Shown: positions 43,281 through 53,400, numbered from the stretch's first letter. The stretch is 64,000 bases of DNA from Pseudomonadota bacterium (GCA_030685065.1 JAUXQH010000029.1:62001-126000); one strand, 5' to 3'. Notes: generated by a model from the letters alone, not told the origin. A program made the numbers and translations.

Positions 43281-45506
43281 TCAGTAGCCCCCGCCGGCCA
43301 ACAGGTAGATGACCCCGGCACCCACCGCCTCCCCGTCCGCGCCGGGCACGCCCACGATCATGTCGTCCGCGCCATCTCCGTCGAGGTCGGCGCCCGTGAC
43401 CGAGCGGCCCGCGTAGTCGGTGGCGGCGGCGCCGGCGAGGGTCACATCCGCGTCGCGCACCGTCTCCGAGCCCGATCGCGGCCCGTAGAACACGTAGGCC
43501 GCGCCCTGGCCGCTCACGTCGTCGAGGAAGGCGCCCACGAGCATGTCCGTCTCGTCGTGAGCGCCGTCGAAGTCGCCGAAAGCCAGCTGATCGTACCCCA
43601 GGCTGGCGCCGCTCTCGTCCGAGGTCAAGGTCCAGAAATAGTCGCCGCTGTCGAAGCTCCCCGCGGCGGGCACGTCGATCGCCACCACGGAGCCGGCACC
43701 GGCGCTCGGGGCCGAGATCACGAGGTCGGCCGTGCCATCCCCGTCCAGGTCTTCCGCGACCCGCATCGGACCGAACGCGTACCAGATGGAGCTCGGAACG
43801 CTCCACGCATCCGCGTCGCTGTCGGCGTCGAGGTCCCGGACCGGGCCGTAGAAGACCTCGATGGTGTCCTCCCAGGATCCCCCGTACCGGGCGCTCGAGT
43901 CGTAGAGGACGAGGTCATCGATGCCGTCCCCGTCGAGGTCACCCGTGTCGGCGTGGAAGGCGTAGCCACCGGACAGCGACGCGTCCGCCTCCTCGAGGGT
44001 GTACACGCCCGCCGAGAGCGGGCCGTGGAAGAGGGCGAAGGTGTCGGCATCGGCGCAGAGCCCGCCGATGTCGTCGTTCCCGTCGCCGTTGAGGTCACCC
44101 ACGACGACCGCCTCCGGCTCGAGGGTGCAGCCCATCGTCACCGGGGCGTCGTCGAGCGTGTCGCCGGCCGCGACGCCCCCGGTGAACACGAACGTGGCGT
44201 CCATGCCGGAGGACACCCAATCGCCCACGGCGACCACCAGGTCGGGCAGCCCGTCGCCATCGAGGTCGCCGTTGTCGGGGAGGTAGGATCCGTCCTCGTC
44301 GATGGGCGCCGCCGGCCCGAGATCGGTCCAGGCGTCGGCGTGGGACAGGTCACCGGACCCGGTCACCGAGACCACCCAGAGCGTGTCCTCGTCCATGTTG
44401 GAGATGACCAGCTCCTGCACGCCGTCCCCGTCGAGATCGCCCACGGCCGTCGCCAGCGCGGCCTCCGTCCCCGTGTCGCCCAGGATGCGCGCCATCCCCG
44501 TCGAGGCCGAGAACGTCTCGTCGGCGAGCCCGCACGCCGGCCCGGGGGAGCCGTCGCAATCGCCGTCAAGGCCGTCGTCACACACCTCGACTCCGCCGGG
44601 AAACACGTCTTCGTTCGTATCGTCGCAGTCCCCGACGAGCAGCGTGTACCCGCGGGGCTCCGCGCACGACGACCGGGTGCTCGCCTCGTCACCCCACGCG
44701 TCGGTGTCGGCGTCGCGGTACCACGTCAGCACGCTCCCCGGGGTCATCGAGGGGTCGTCATCGTCCACGAAGCCGTCACAGTCCTCGTCGCCTCCCGCGT
44801 CGCACACCTCCTGGCCGTCCGGGTTGGTGGCGGCGTCTCGGTCGTCGCAGTCGGTGGCGTCGGTGACGTAGCCATCGGGGGCGATGCACGCGTCCACGGT
44901 GCTGCCGCCATCGCCGAAGGTGTCCCCATCCACGTCGGCGAAGAACCGCGAGCGCATCGCGTCGGGGTCCGCCTCGTTCGCCAGCCCGTCGCAGTCTTCG
45001 TCGAAGCCTTCGAGGTCACAGAGCTCGTCCGCGCCGGGGGAGATCTCCGGGTCGCCGTCCACGCAGTCGGTCCCGTCCGCGACGTACCCCTCCGGCGGCT
45101 CGCACGCCGTGAGGTTGTCGACGCGGCCCCCGTACCCGTCCCCGTCGCGATCGGCCCAATACACCGAGCTCCCGGCGGCGCCCGGCTCGTCCGCCACCCC
45201 GTCACAATTCTCGTCGACATCGTCCGGATCGCAGACCTCGTTCGCCCCGGGGTTCACCAGGGCATCGGTGTCGTCGCAGTCCGTGGGCGTGAGGTATCCG
45301 TCGCCGTCCGCGTCGATCGGGTCGGTGTCCGCATCGGTGTCAGCGTCGGTGTCCGCATCGGTGTCAGCGTCGGTGTCAGCGTCGGTGTCCGCGTCGGTGT
45401 CAGCGTCCCCGTCGGTGTCCTCGGGACCCGCCTTGTCTCCGGAGCACGCGCTCCCTTCGGCGAGGACCAGGGCGAGCACGAGGTGGGTCCAGGGAAAGGA
45501 TCGCAT
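43281..45506 (-). CDS. Surface lipoprotein with MopE repeats and FG-GAP repeats
   Basis: This encodes 741 residues. The signal MRSFPWTHLVLALVLAEGSAC ends with lipobox Cys 21. Residues about 28-65 are an Asp-Ala/Asp-Thr repeat. About 70-330 hold six or so MopE-type metal-binding units (pattern D-x-DGD-x-(Y/W)G, then YV-x-x-x-TDCDD and E-x-C-x(5)-DCDG). About 335-740 hold FG-GAP/VCBS repeats (DLDGDGVQELVISN, DLNGDGNDDIGGL), which fold as an integrin-like propeller binding Ca2+. No MYXO-CTERM tail is present. Start ATG at 45506 is leaderless. It probably sits on the cell surface and binds metal ions or ligands. Confidence 0.82.
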   Translation of the reverse strand: MRSFPWTHLVLALVLAEGSACSGDKAGPEDTDGDADTDADTDADTDADTDADTDADTDADTDPIDADGDGYLTPTDCDDTDALVNPGANEVCDPDDVDENCDGVADEPGAAGSSVYWADRDGDGYGGRVDNLTACEPPEGYVADGTDCVDGDPEISPGADELCDLEGFDEDCDGLANEADPDAMRSRFFADVDGDTFGDGGSTVDACIAPDGYVTDATDCDDRDAATNPDGQEVCDAGGDEDCDGFVDDDDPSMTPGSVLTWYRDADTDAWGDEASTRSSCAEPRGYTLLVGDCDDTNEDVFPGGVEVCDDGLDGDCDGSPGPACGLADETFSASTGMARILGDTGTEAALATAVGDLDGDGVQELVISNMDEDTLWVVSVTGSGDLSHADAWTDLGPAAPIDEDGSYLPDNGDLDGDGLPDLVVAVGDWVSSGMDATFVFTGGVAAGDTLDDAPVTMGCTLEPEAVVVGDLNGDGNDDIGGLCADADTFALFHGPLSAGVYTLEEADASLSGGYAFHADTGDLDGDGIDDLVLYDSSARYGGSWEDTIEVFYGPVRDLDADSDADAWSVPSSIWYAFGPMRVAEDLDGDGTADLVISAPSAGAGSVVAIDVPAAGSFDSGDYFWTLTSDESGASLGYDQLAFGDFDGAHDETDMLVGAFLDDVSGQGAAYVFYGPRSGSETVRDADVTLAGAAATDYAGRSVTGADLDGDGADDMIVGVPGADGEAVGAGVIYLLAGGGY
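45321..45420 (-). repeat. GTCGGTGTCCGC/GTCGGTGTCAGC repeat coding for Asp-Ala/Asp-Thr
   Basis: About 100 bases of 12-base units (complement of GTCGGTGTCCGCATCGGTGT) encode the acidic linker of the FG-GAP lipoprotein at 43281-45506. Units differ mainly at third positions. Similar to the tract at the left edge but with Asp-Ala as well as Asp-Thr. Confidence 0.8.
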
Positions 45507-45517
45507 GCCGCAGCGTA
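45507..45517 (-). promoter_or_regulatory. Leaderless promoter: TACGCT, 5 bases before ATG
   Basis: On the minus strand TACGCT (complement of 45512-45517) is followed by GCGGC and the ATG at 45506. It lies in the 25-base gap after the stop of the 45532-46797 gene, so the downstream FG-GAP gene has its own promoter. Confidence 0.55.
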
Positions 45518-45531
45518 CACCGGCCCGGTCG

Positions 45532-46797
45532 CTATCGACCGCCGACTTGCCCGCCCACCAACGCCACGCCGGCGGCCGCCGCCACACCCAGATCGCGACG
45601 GACCGTGAAGTCGGGCCCCAGGTAGACGTAGCTCACCGCGGGTGCGGCCTCTCCCGCCACGTCGTAGCGGTTGGCGAACACCAGATCGGTCACGCCGTCC
45701 GCGTCGACATCCCCCGCCGCCACCGCGGCCGCGGACACGGTCGGCAGCTCGTGCATCAGCGTGGGCTCGCGCACCCCGGGCCCGAACGCCCACACCGCCG
45801 AGCGGGCCTCGAAGCCGAGCTCCGCGAAGTTGCCCTCCATGGCATTGGCGATCACGAGCTCCTCGCAGCCGTCCCCGCCGAGATCCGCGCTGATCACGTC
45901 GTCCGCGCCGTGTGTCGGCACCGCGGTCGCCACCGCCGGGTCGAAGCCGTCGGGGCCGCCCCAATACACGGTGGAGTCGATGTCGAGATCGAGCGCGTCG
46001 TAGAAGTTCGCGTAGACCAGGTCCAGCCAGCCGTCGGCGTCGAGATCCCGGGCGACGACGCCTTCGGGCGCGTAGGTCGGGAGCTCGATCCGGGTGTCGA
46101 CGGACCAGCCGTCCGGGCCCCCGAAATACACCCAGGATGCGTCGGTCCAGAACGTGCCCGCGGCGAGGGCGAGATCCATCGTCCCGTCTTGGTCGAAGTC
46201 ACCCACCGCCGTCTGCGCGGCGCCGAAGCCGGGAACGTCGATGCGACGTTCGACCGAATAGCCGTCCGGCCCGCCGAGGTAGACGTACACGTCGACCCGG
46301 TAGCTGTCCTCCGACGCGGCGGACCCGCCGTCGTACCGGTTGGCGAACACCAGGTCGAGCCAGCCGTCCCCGTCCACGTCCGCGATCTCGACATCCCCGA
46401 CGCCGACGGTCGGCAGCGCCGCGCGCCGCCCCACCGCGAACCCCGCCGATCCCCCCCAATAGACGTACGAATCGACGGTACGCAGCTGGCCGTCGCTCAC
46501 GTCGGCGAAGACGAGGTCCGGCCAATCGTCCCCATCGAGGTCCGCCGCGGCCACGTCGACCGCGCCGAGGGTGGGAAGAAGGCCCGCCGCACCCGCCTCG
46601 AAGCCGCTCCCCCACCAGACGGACGAGGTCGCGTCGTAGGCGCCGGCCGCGTTCTCGGTCTGGGCGAAGGCCAGGTCCGCGCTCCCGTCGCAGTCGAGGT
46701 CACCGCAGCCCATCGGGAGGGCGGCGCGCGGCGAGCACTCGGCGCGCGCAGCGCTGTCGGCGGGCGGGGCGGCACAGGCGAGGAGCAGGACGAGCAT
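45532..46797 (-). CDS. FG-GAP repeat lipoprotein
   Basis: This encodes 421 residues. The signal MLVLLLAC is eight residues without basic charge. The mature protein is a run of about seven FG-GAP/VCBS repeats (CGDLDCDGSADLAFA, AAADLDGDDWPDLVFADVSD, EIADVDGDGWLDLVFAN, VARDLDADGWLDLVYAN) each with a DxDxDG-type Ca2+ loop, and VYWGGPDGF-like segments between them. It would form an integrin-like propeller on the cell surface. It lies directly upstream of the larger FG-GAP/MopE gene on the same strand, and the two are probably related in origin. A TAGTCC box lies 21 bases before the ATG. Confidence 0.8.
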   Translation of the reverse strand: MLVLLLACAAPPADSAARAECSPRAALPMGCGDLDCDGSADLAFAQTENAAGAYDATSSVWWGSGFEAGAAGLLPTLGAVDVAAADLDGDDWPDLVFADVSDGQLRTVDSYVYWGGSAGFAVGRRAALPTVGVGDVEIADVDGDGWLDLVFANRYDGGSAASEDSYRVDVYVYLGGPDGYSVERRIDVPGFGAAQTAVGDFDQDGTMDLALAAGTFWTDASWVYFGGPDGWSVDTRIELPTYAPEGVVARDLDADGWLDLVYANFYDALDLDIDSTVYWGGPDGFDPAVATAVPTHGADDVISADLGGDGCEELVIANAMEGNFAELGFEARSAVWAFGPGVREPTLMHELPTVSAAAVAAGDVDADGVTDLVFANRYDVAGEAAPAVSYVYLGPDFTVRRDLGVAAAAGVALVGGQVGGR

Positions 46798-46897
46798 CGG
46801 CGAGCCGGGAGGACCGGCGGACTAACCGAAATCCACGGGAAGTCCGGAGCGGCTCGGGCGCGCCGCGCGACACGATCCGTGGCCTCGGTGACACGAT

Positions 46898-47470
46898 CTA
46901 CAGCGTCCGCAGGAGCCCGTACTTCGTGACGGCCAGCACCTCGCGGAGGGCGCCGCGGATCCGCGTCCACCGGCCGTACGTGCTGCCGACCGCGTCGACC
47001 TCCCCGAAGTACCGATCGAACACCCGCCTCGCCCGGAAGACGTGGTAGGCGTCGGTCACGACGAGCACCCGCGCCGACGCGCCCTCTACACCCAGGGCCT
47101 TCGCCGCGTTTCGCGCGTTCTCGTCCGTAGACGTCGACCGATCCTCGAGCACCATCGCGGATCGTGGAACGCCCAACTCGCCCGCGAGCTTCGCCGAGGC
47201 CTCGGCCTCCGTCGGCGGATGGTCGCCGAGCCCACCGGTGAACACGATGCGGGGGGCGATGCCCGCCTTCCAGAGCCCCACGGCCTTGCGTACACGCCAC
47301 TCGAGCGCGGGAGATGGGCGGCCATCCGGGTAGACCCGGCAGCCCGCCACGATCAGCGCGTCGTACGCGCCGCGCGGCTCCTGGGACTTGCCCCAGGTGT
47401 CCAGCGTCAGGGCTCCCGCCGCCCAGGCGAGCGCGAGGATCGAGAGGACCACCAAGAGGCGCGTGCGCAT
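46898..47470 (-). CDS. YdcF/ElyC family membrane protein (DUF218)
   Basis: This encodes 190 residues. A single N-terminal helix (MRTRLLVVLSILALAWAAGAL) anchors the protein with the domain outside the cytoplasm. The DUF218 signature is present: YDALIVAGCRVYPDGRPSPAL, RIVFTGG, PTEAEASAKLAGELGVP, LEDRSTSTDENARNAAKAL and VTDAYHVFRARRVF. YdcF/ElyC/SanA proteins affect envelope integrity. The biochemical activity is still unclear, though the conserved Asp, Glu and Asn suggest a metal- or nucleotide-binding site. It is separated from the FG-GAP genes by 100 bases and probably independent. Confidence 0.85.
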   Translation of the reverse strand: MRTRLLVVLSILALAWAAGALTLDTWGKSQEPRGAYDALIVAGCRVYPDGRPSPALEWRVRKAVGLWKAGIAPRIVFTGGLGDHPPTEAEASAKLAGELGVPRSAMVLEDRSTSTDENARNAAKALGVEGASARVLVVTDAYHVFRARRVFDRYFGEVDAVGSTYGRWTRIRGALREVLAVTKYGLLRTL

Positions 47471-47598
47471 GCGGGGCCACGAAGCACGAAGCGGGCCAGG
47501 GCGACGAGGGGGCCCCGGATCGCATCGCGCGCGCGTTCCCGATGGCTTCCCGGAGCGACTGAACCGCGATAGCGGGGCCCGCGGAGTTCACGGTCCAC

Positions 47599-48108
47599 AT
47601 GCTCGTCCTGCTCGCTCTCCTCGCCGGTTGCACCGGCGCCGCCGACAACACCGACGACAAGGACACCAGCCCCGTCGACCCGGGCGACACCGATGTGGTC
47701 ACCGCGGATTGCAACACGGAGAACGAGTCCTGCGCTCCCCGCACCTGCAGCGGCGAGGGCTCGCGCATGTTGCCGGGCTCCGATTGTGTGTCCTGCCATA
47801 GCCGCGGCTCGGGCGACGACGAGGCCCCCGCGTGGAGCATCGCAGGCACCGCCTTCGTCGACCGCGACGGCTCCGCGCCCCTGGAGGACGCGATCATCCG
47901 CGTGACCGGCGCCGACGGTGCCGTGGTCACGCTCACCACCAACGCGGTGGGCAACTTCTTCTCGGACGAGCGGGTCGAGATGCCCTACACCGCCGAGATC
48001 GAGGTGGGCGGGGAGACGCGCAGCATGGGCACCGCTCCCGAATACGGCGGATGCAACAGCTGCCACAGCTGCGAAGGTACGGCCGCCGGGAAGCTCCGCG
48101 GGCCGTAG
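47599..48108 (+). CDS. Di-CxxCH lipoprotein with beta-sandwich domain
   Basis: This encodes 169 residues. The signal MLVLLALLAGC (Cys 11) lacks basic residues, and an Asp-rich linker follows. Two potential haem-binding motifs flank a small domain: C63-VS-C66-H67 and C152-NS-C155-H156. Between them, IAGTAFVDRDGSAPLEDAIIRVTGADG resembles a carboxypeptidase-regulatory-like or CNA-B beta-sandwich. A further Cys158 follows. Whether the CxxCH sites carry haem or another metal is untested. Probably a periplasmic electron-transfer or metal-binding protein. It faces the TPR gene, with only three bases between the stops. Confidence 0.72.
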   Translation: MLVLLALLAGCTGAADNTDDKDTSPVDPGDTDVVTADCNTENESCAPRTCSGEGSRMLPGSDCVSCHSRGSGDDEAPAWSIAGTAFVDRDGSAPLEDAIIRVTGADGAVVTLTTNAVGNFFSDERVEMPYTAEIEVGGETRSMGTAPEYGGCNSCHSCEGTAAGKLRGP

Positions 48109-48111
48109 CTC

Positions 48112-49296
48112 TCAGGTCGCGGCGCGCACGCTCGATCCCGCGCGAGCGGCGGCCTCGGCCTCGAGCCGGAGCTCGACCGTGCGAATGCGCTGCGCGATCC
48201 GCTCCTCCATGCTCGCCTCGAGGGCCCCGAGGTGCGCCTGGAGCGACGTGAAGGCGGCGTGGTAGTCGCCCATGCCCTCGAACGCGCGCGAGAGCAGCAG
48301 GTGACCCTCGGCCGCCTCCGGCCTCCACTCGTTGGCCTCCGCCCTTGCGATGGCCTCCCCGAGGTGCGGGAGAGCATCCTCGAACCGGCGGGCCTCGACG
48401 AGGTAGCGGCCGACGATCAGCTCGTGCCGGGCCACCTGAAAGTGCTCGCCGAGCGGCGCGAGCAGGGCGTTGCTGAAGCAGTACATGCCCAGCCCCTCGT
48501 CGAACCGACCGGCCTCGCACCGGAGGCCACCCAACCCCGCGAGGAACAGCGCCTCGCCGTAGCGCCAGCCGAGCTCGAGCGCGATGGGCATGCCCTCGAG
48601 GTAGCAGGCCTCGGCCTCCTCGCGCCGGCCCATCCGCGCCAGGGCCCCCCCCATGTTGCAGAGGGAGTGGGAGATCCCCTTGCGGTCTCCCAATTCCCGG
48701 TAGATCTCCAGGGCGGCGCGGGTGTGGAGCTCGTACGGAAGCGGCTCGTCCTGGCGCCCGTGGAGGAAGCCGAGCCGCCCGAGCAGGAGCGCCTCGACTC
48801 GTCGATTCCCCAGCTCACGAGTGAGCTGGAGCGCGTCGACGATGTCCACGGTGGCGAGGACGCGCTCCCCGAGCACCGACAAGGCGAGCCCTCGGTCGGC
48901 GAGGGCGGACAGGCGCAGCTCCTCGTCACCCGCCGAGCGCGCGCCCTCGATGGCTTCGGCCAGGAGCAACAACGCGCCGCGAAGGTCGCCCTTCCTGCCA
49001 CGCGCGCACGCGAACACCAGGAGAGACGACCCGAGATCGCCCTCCCCTGCCCGGGCGCGCGCCACGTCGGCCTCGGCCAATGGCGCCGCCTCGCGCGGGA
49101 CCGCGTACGCGACCTCGTAGCGAACCCGAGTCCACGCGGTCCGCAGCGCATCGGTGCGCGGCGCCTCCTCGCCGTCGGGCGGCTCGGCGACGCAGAGTGC
49201 CCACGCCTCGAACGCCGCGTTCAGGCCAGGGTGAGCGCCGCGGTGGGCCTCGGCGAGGGCCCGCCAGACCAGGGAGGAAGAGGGGCTCGTGCTCAT
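48112..49296 (-). CDS. TPR-repeat protein of unknown function
   Basis: This encodes 394 residues without signal or membrane segment. From about residue 90 it is a continuous TPR array (for example LSALADRGLALSVLGERVLA, SLCNMGGALARMGRREEAEA, FLAGLGGLRCEAGRFDEGLG, LLSRAFEGMGDYHAAFTSL), about seven units. The last 40 residues look like a coiled coil (MEERIAQRIRTVELRLEAEAA). Such arrays occur next to GGDEF or cyclase output domains in other proteins, but no output domain is fused here. The start ATG is nine bases after TACAGT. Probable scaffold. Confidence 0.7.
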   Translation of the reverse strand: MSTSPSSSLVWRALAEAHRGAHPGLNAAFEAWALCVAEPPDGEEAPRTDALRTAWTRVRYEVAYAVPREAAPLAEADVARARAGEGDLGSSLLVFACARGRKGDLRGALLLLAEAIEGARSAGDEELRLSALADRGLALSVLGERVLATVDIVDALQLTRELGNRRVEALLLGRLGFLHGRQDEPLPYELHTRAALEIYRELGDRKGISHSLCNMGGALARMGRREEAEACYLEGMPIALELGWRYGEALFLAGLGGLRCEAGRFDEGLGMYCFSNALLAPLGEHFQVARHELIVGRYLVEARRFEDALPHLGEAIARAEANEWRPEAAEGHLLLSRAFEGMGDYHAAFTSLQAHLGALEASMEERIAQRIRTVELRLEAEAAARAGSSVRAAT

Positions 49297-49311
49297 GACG
49301 GGCGCACTGTA
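49297..49311 (-). promoter_or_regulatory. Leaderless promoter: TACAGT, 9 bases before ATG
   Basis: On the minus strand TACAGT (complement of 49306-49311) ends nine bases before the ATG at 49296. There is no Shine-Dalgarno sequence. Confidence 0.5.
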
Positions 49312-49318
49312 GCGGAAC

Positions 49319-50431
49319 TCAGTCGTGCCCGGGTGACAGGCTGACGGTCACCCGCGAATCGACGACGGTGCGGCCGTCGAGAATGCCGGCGTAAGGCTCC
49401 GCGTCGAGCCCGAGGATCTGCGCCGACGCGAAGGCGGTGAGGTAGGCGGCGGTCGTCGTGAGCCCCTCCTCCTTGTCGAACGTGGCGCACTCGATGGGGC
49501 TGTTGGTGAACGTCTCGTGGCAGGCACCGTCGAACCGCGCCCACGTCAGATCGGTCGCGGCGGCGGTGGTGAACGGCTCGTCGTCCCCGTCCCCGGCCTT
49601 CGAGAGGAACAGGATGGGACGGTCGGCGGTGGCCCACCCGGCGGCGGCCACCAGGTCGCTCCCGGCGAAGCCGTCGAGCGGGAGCACGGCCACGACGCGC
49701 GGGTCCGCAACGGGGGCGTCGAACGAGGCACGTTCGGCGTCGGTGCAGCCGGGAGCCCCCGCGTCGCACCGCGCCGCGATCGCCTCCGTATCGAACGTGG
49801 GGCCGGCGAGGAGCCAGGCGGTCTGCCCGCCGAAGCTGTGGCCCATCACCAGCACCCGCGAGGTGTCGACCCGCCCGTAGAGCGGATCCTCGGCCGGGAG
49901 GGCTTCGAGCGCGTCGATGGTCGCGACGATGTCCGCCACGCGCGTGCGAGAGTAGCTGACGGACCGCGGCTCCACGTTGTCGATGAGCGTGTTGCCGAGG
50001 TGGTCGGGCGCGGCGGCGACCCACCCCTGCGCGACGAGGTGCCGGAGCAGCGGCGAGGTGTTGCCGCCCCACGCCTGCGACCCGTGGCTGTAGACCACGA
50101 GGGGCAACCGGCAGCCCGGGGCCGGGTCCGCGAGCTCCGCGTCCTCGAACGAGGCCTCGTCGACGAACGACTCGATGTAGGTCGCGGCGTGCCCGCTCGT
50201 CTCGTCCGTCGGGTACCAGATCCCCACGGGCACCGTGCGCGCCTCGTCGAGCCAGGGCGCCATCACGGGCGCGTCGAGCGTACGGTAGCCGGTCGGCACG
50301 TCGATGCGTTCGACCTCGGGCGCCCGCGCGTCGCAAGTGGGGGCGGTGTCGCCGGTGTCGCCCTTCCCGGCGCAGGCGGCGAAGAGGGGGTACGCGAGGA
50401 GGGGGATGGAGAAGCGGGGCCGGAGGCGCAT
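49319..50431 (-). CDS. Alpha/beta-hydrolase lipoprotein (PAF-acetylhydrolase-like)
   Basis: This encodes 370 residues. The signal MRLRPRFSIPLLAYPLFAAC ends at lipobox Cys 20, followed by a GDTGDT linker. The hydrolase domain has RLPLVVYSHGSQAWGGNTSP (oxyanion region), nucleophile elbow GHSFGG (Ser199), an Asp in VLPLDGFAGSD and His in FDGACHETFTN. The pattern fits dienelactone-hydrolase/PAF-acetylhydrolase-type enzymes. Lipid-anchored, so it acts on extracytoplasmic esters; the substrate is unknown. The ATG at 50431 lies eight bases after TATACC on the minus strand, so transcription may be leaderless. Confidence 0.82.
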   Translation of the reverse strand: MRLRPRFSIPLLAYPLFAACAGKGDTGDTAPTCDARAPEVERIDVPTGYRTLDAPVMAPWLDEARTVPVGIWYPTDETSGHAATYIESFVDEASFEDAELADPAPGCRLPLVVYSHGSQAWGGNTSPLLRHLVAQGWVAAAPDHLGNTLIDNVEPRSVSYSRTRVADIVATIDALEALPAEDPLYGRVDTSRVLVMGHSFGGQTAWLLAGPTFDTEAIAARCDAGAPGCTDAERASFDAPVADPRVVAVLPLDGFAGSDLVAAAGWATADRPILFLSKAGDGDDEPFTTAAATDLTWARFDGACHETFTNSPIECATFDKEEGLTTTAAYLTAFASAQILGLDAEPYAGILDGRTVVDSRVTVSLSPGHD

Positions 50432-50447
50432 GGACGCATGGTATACG
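50432..50447. promoter_or_regulatory. Bidirectional promoter with shared GTATAC core
   Basis: GGTATACG at 50440-50447 reads TATACC on the minus strand, eight bases before the ATG at 50431, and TATACG (50442-50447) on the plus strand, 48 bases before the ATG at 50496. The two -10-like hexamers overlap in the palindromic core GTATAC, which suggests a single bidirectional promoter for the hydrolase and MopE-repeat genes. No -35 is obvious on either side. Confidence 0.5.
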
Positions 50448-50495
50448 GGGCACCTCGCGGCGCGTCGCCGCCCCCCTTTCTCTCCGAGAAACACG

Positions 50496-53400
50496 ATGAA
50501 GCTCCGCACGCCCCCCCGTCTCGACCGCCCCTCCCTCGCAGGTGGCGGCGAGCGCGTTTCCCTGCGGATCGCCGGGCTCCTCGGGTTGGTCGGCGCTTTC
50601 GCGCCCGCGGCCATGGCGGCGCAGACGCTGAACAGCACCGGCGGCACCTCCGCCGCCGATGGGCTCCGGATCGTGACGGGCGAGAACACCCAGCTCCAGG
50701 TCTATCGGCTGGGGTCCGGCCAGGTCTACAGCCCGTCCGCGGCCCCGCCGTCCTCGAGCAACTTCAACACGGTGGCGCTCGCGGTGGGGAGCAGCATGTA
50801 CGCCGCGTCGTGCGGCACCTGCACCGCCGTGGGCGGCACCACGTGGACCAACATCTCCCAGAGCGCGGTGTCCGGCAGCGGGACGTCGGCCGATCCGTAC
50901 ACGGTACGGACCGTGGTCGCGGCCGGGACGACCGGCATCACGCTGACCCAGGACATCGAGTACGTCTACCCGGAGGACTACTTCTTCCTGACGCTGGAGG
51001 TCGACGTCCCCGCGACCAACACCGCGATCATCAAGCTGGCCCACCTCGTCGATACGTACCTGCTCGGTGGGGACGCCGGCCCGGCCTACGTCGACAGCAG
51101 CACGGACCCCCGGGTGGTGGGCGTCTTCAAGAGCTCGACGTACGAGGCGTTCGTCTCCCTCGGAGACAACTGGGATCACTACTACTCCGCCCATTACAAC
51201 ACGCAGTTCTCCCAGATCGCCGCCGGCGGCAACCTGCTGGACACCCTCGACTACACCACCACCACCGACAACGGAATCGGGGTCCAATGGGAGTTGGGCG
51301 CGCTCACCGGCCCGGCCTCGATCCGATACGCCATCGCCTTCACCGACGGCGCCTTCGCCACCGTGGACAGTGATGGTGACACGGTAATCGACCTGCTGGA
51401 GGGCACCACCGCCGACACCGATGGGGACGGCATCCTCGACTACCTCGACAGCGATGACGACGGGGACGGCGTGGACACCGCCGACGAGGACTACGACGGC
51501 AGCGGCACCGTCCAGGACGACGACGCCGACGGCGACACCGTGCCCGACTACCTCGACGCGGACGCCGACGGGGACGGCGTGGAGGACGGGGACGAGATCG
51601 ACGACGGCACCGACCCCACCGTGCCGGACATGGACGGTGACGGATATGACACCGCCACGGATTGTGATGACACCGACGCCGAGGTCAACCCCGGGGCCGT
51701 GGAGACCTGCAACGGCGCCGACGATGACTGTGACGAAGCGGTGGACGAAGCCGCTGTCGACGCCTCGACCTGGTACGCCGACACCGACGGGGACGACTTC
51801 GGCGATGCGGCGAGCGCCGTGCTCGCGTGTGATGTCCCGTTCGGCTACTCCGGCGACGCCCTCGACTGCGACGACACGGAGGCCCTCGTCAACCCGGACG
51901 CGCTCGAGATCTGCAACGGCGTCGATGACGACTGTGACGGTACGGTCGATCTCGGCGCCGACGACCCGTCGACCTGGTACACCGACGCCGACGGCGATGC
52001 CTACGGCGACCTCACGTCAGGCGTCGACGCGTGTGACGCGCCCTTCGGCACCGTCGCGGACGCCACCGATTGTGACGACACGCGCGCCGCCATCCACCCG
52101 GACGCGACCGAGGTTTGTGACACCGCGAACACCGACGAGGACTGTGACGGCACGGCGGACAACGCCGACAGCTCGGCCGCCGCCTCCACCCAGACCACCT
52201 ACTTTGTCGACGCCGACGGCGACAACTACGGCTCCTCGGCCTCCGCGGCCTATTGTGACCTGCCCTCGGGCTTCGCGACCAACGCCGCCGATTGCGACGA
52301 CGGCGACGCCGCGATCAACCCCGCGGCGAGCGAGCTCGCGGGCGACGCGGTGGATGAGGACTGCGACGGCACGGAGAGCTGCTACGTCGACGCCGACTAC
52401 GACGGCGCCCGCACTGGGTTCGTCGTCGCCTCGCCCGACGTGTCCTGCTCCGCCCCGGGCGAAGCGCTGGCGAGCGCCGACCTCGACTGTGATGACGCCA
52501 ACCCCGCCGCGTACCCCGGCGCCGCCGAGCTGACCGGCTCGGGCGTAGACGAAAACTGCGACGGCGAGGAGCTCTGCTACGCCGACGCGGACGATGACGA
52601 GTACCGGCCCGACACCAGCAGCACGGTGGCCTCGTCCGACGGCGACTGTGACGACGGCGGCGAGGCGCTCGCCAGCACGCTCACGGGTGACTGTGACGAC
52701 AGCTCGGCCGCGTACAACCCGGCGGCCGCCGAGTCCGACTGCACCGATCCCAACGACTACAATTGTGATGGCACGGTCGGATACGTCAACGCCGACGGGG
52801 ACGCGTTCGCGGCCTGCGCCGACTGTGACGACAGCGACGCCTCCGTGTACCCCGGCGCGATCGAGATCCCCGGCGACGAGATCGACGGCGACTGTGATGG
52901 CACCGAGGTCTGCTACAAGGACGGGGACGCCGACGGCGTCCGCCCCAACGAGACGTCGACCGTCGGGAGCCCCAATCTCAGCTGCGCGGATCGGGGCGAG
53001 GCTCCCGCGGGCACCCCGAGCGACGACTGCGAAGACGCCGACGCCAGCGCGTACCCGGGCGCCGACGAATTCGTCGGGGACGGGATCGACAGCGACTGCG
53101 ACGGCGGGGAGCTGTGCTACGCGGACGAGGACGGAGACACCTACCGCGGCGCAGACGACGCGTCCTTGGACTCCACCGACGCGGACTGCGACGACTCGGG
53201 CGAGGCGCACGCCACCACCCTGGCCGGAGACTGCGACGATGCGGACGCCGCCTACAACCCCGCCGCCGTCGAGGAGGACTGCACCGATCCCAATGACTAC
53301 AACTGCGACGGATCGGTTGGCTACCTGGACGCGGACGCGGACGGGTTCGCGGCGTGCGCGGAGTGCAACGACAGCGACGGGGCCGTGTTCCCCGACGCCG

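Noticed and set aside
45321..45420. CRISPR-like regular repeat
   Set aside because: The 12-base units are contiguous, have no unique spacers and encode the Asp-Ala/Asp-Thr linker in frame.
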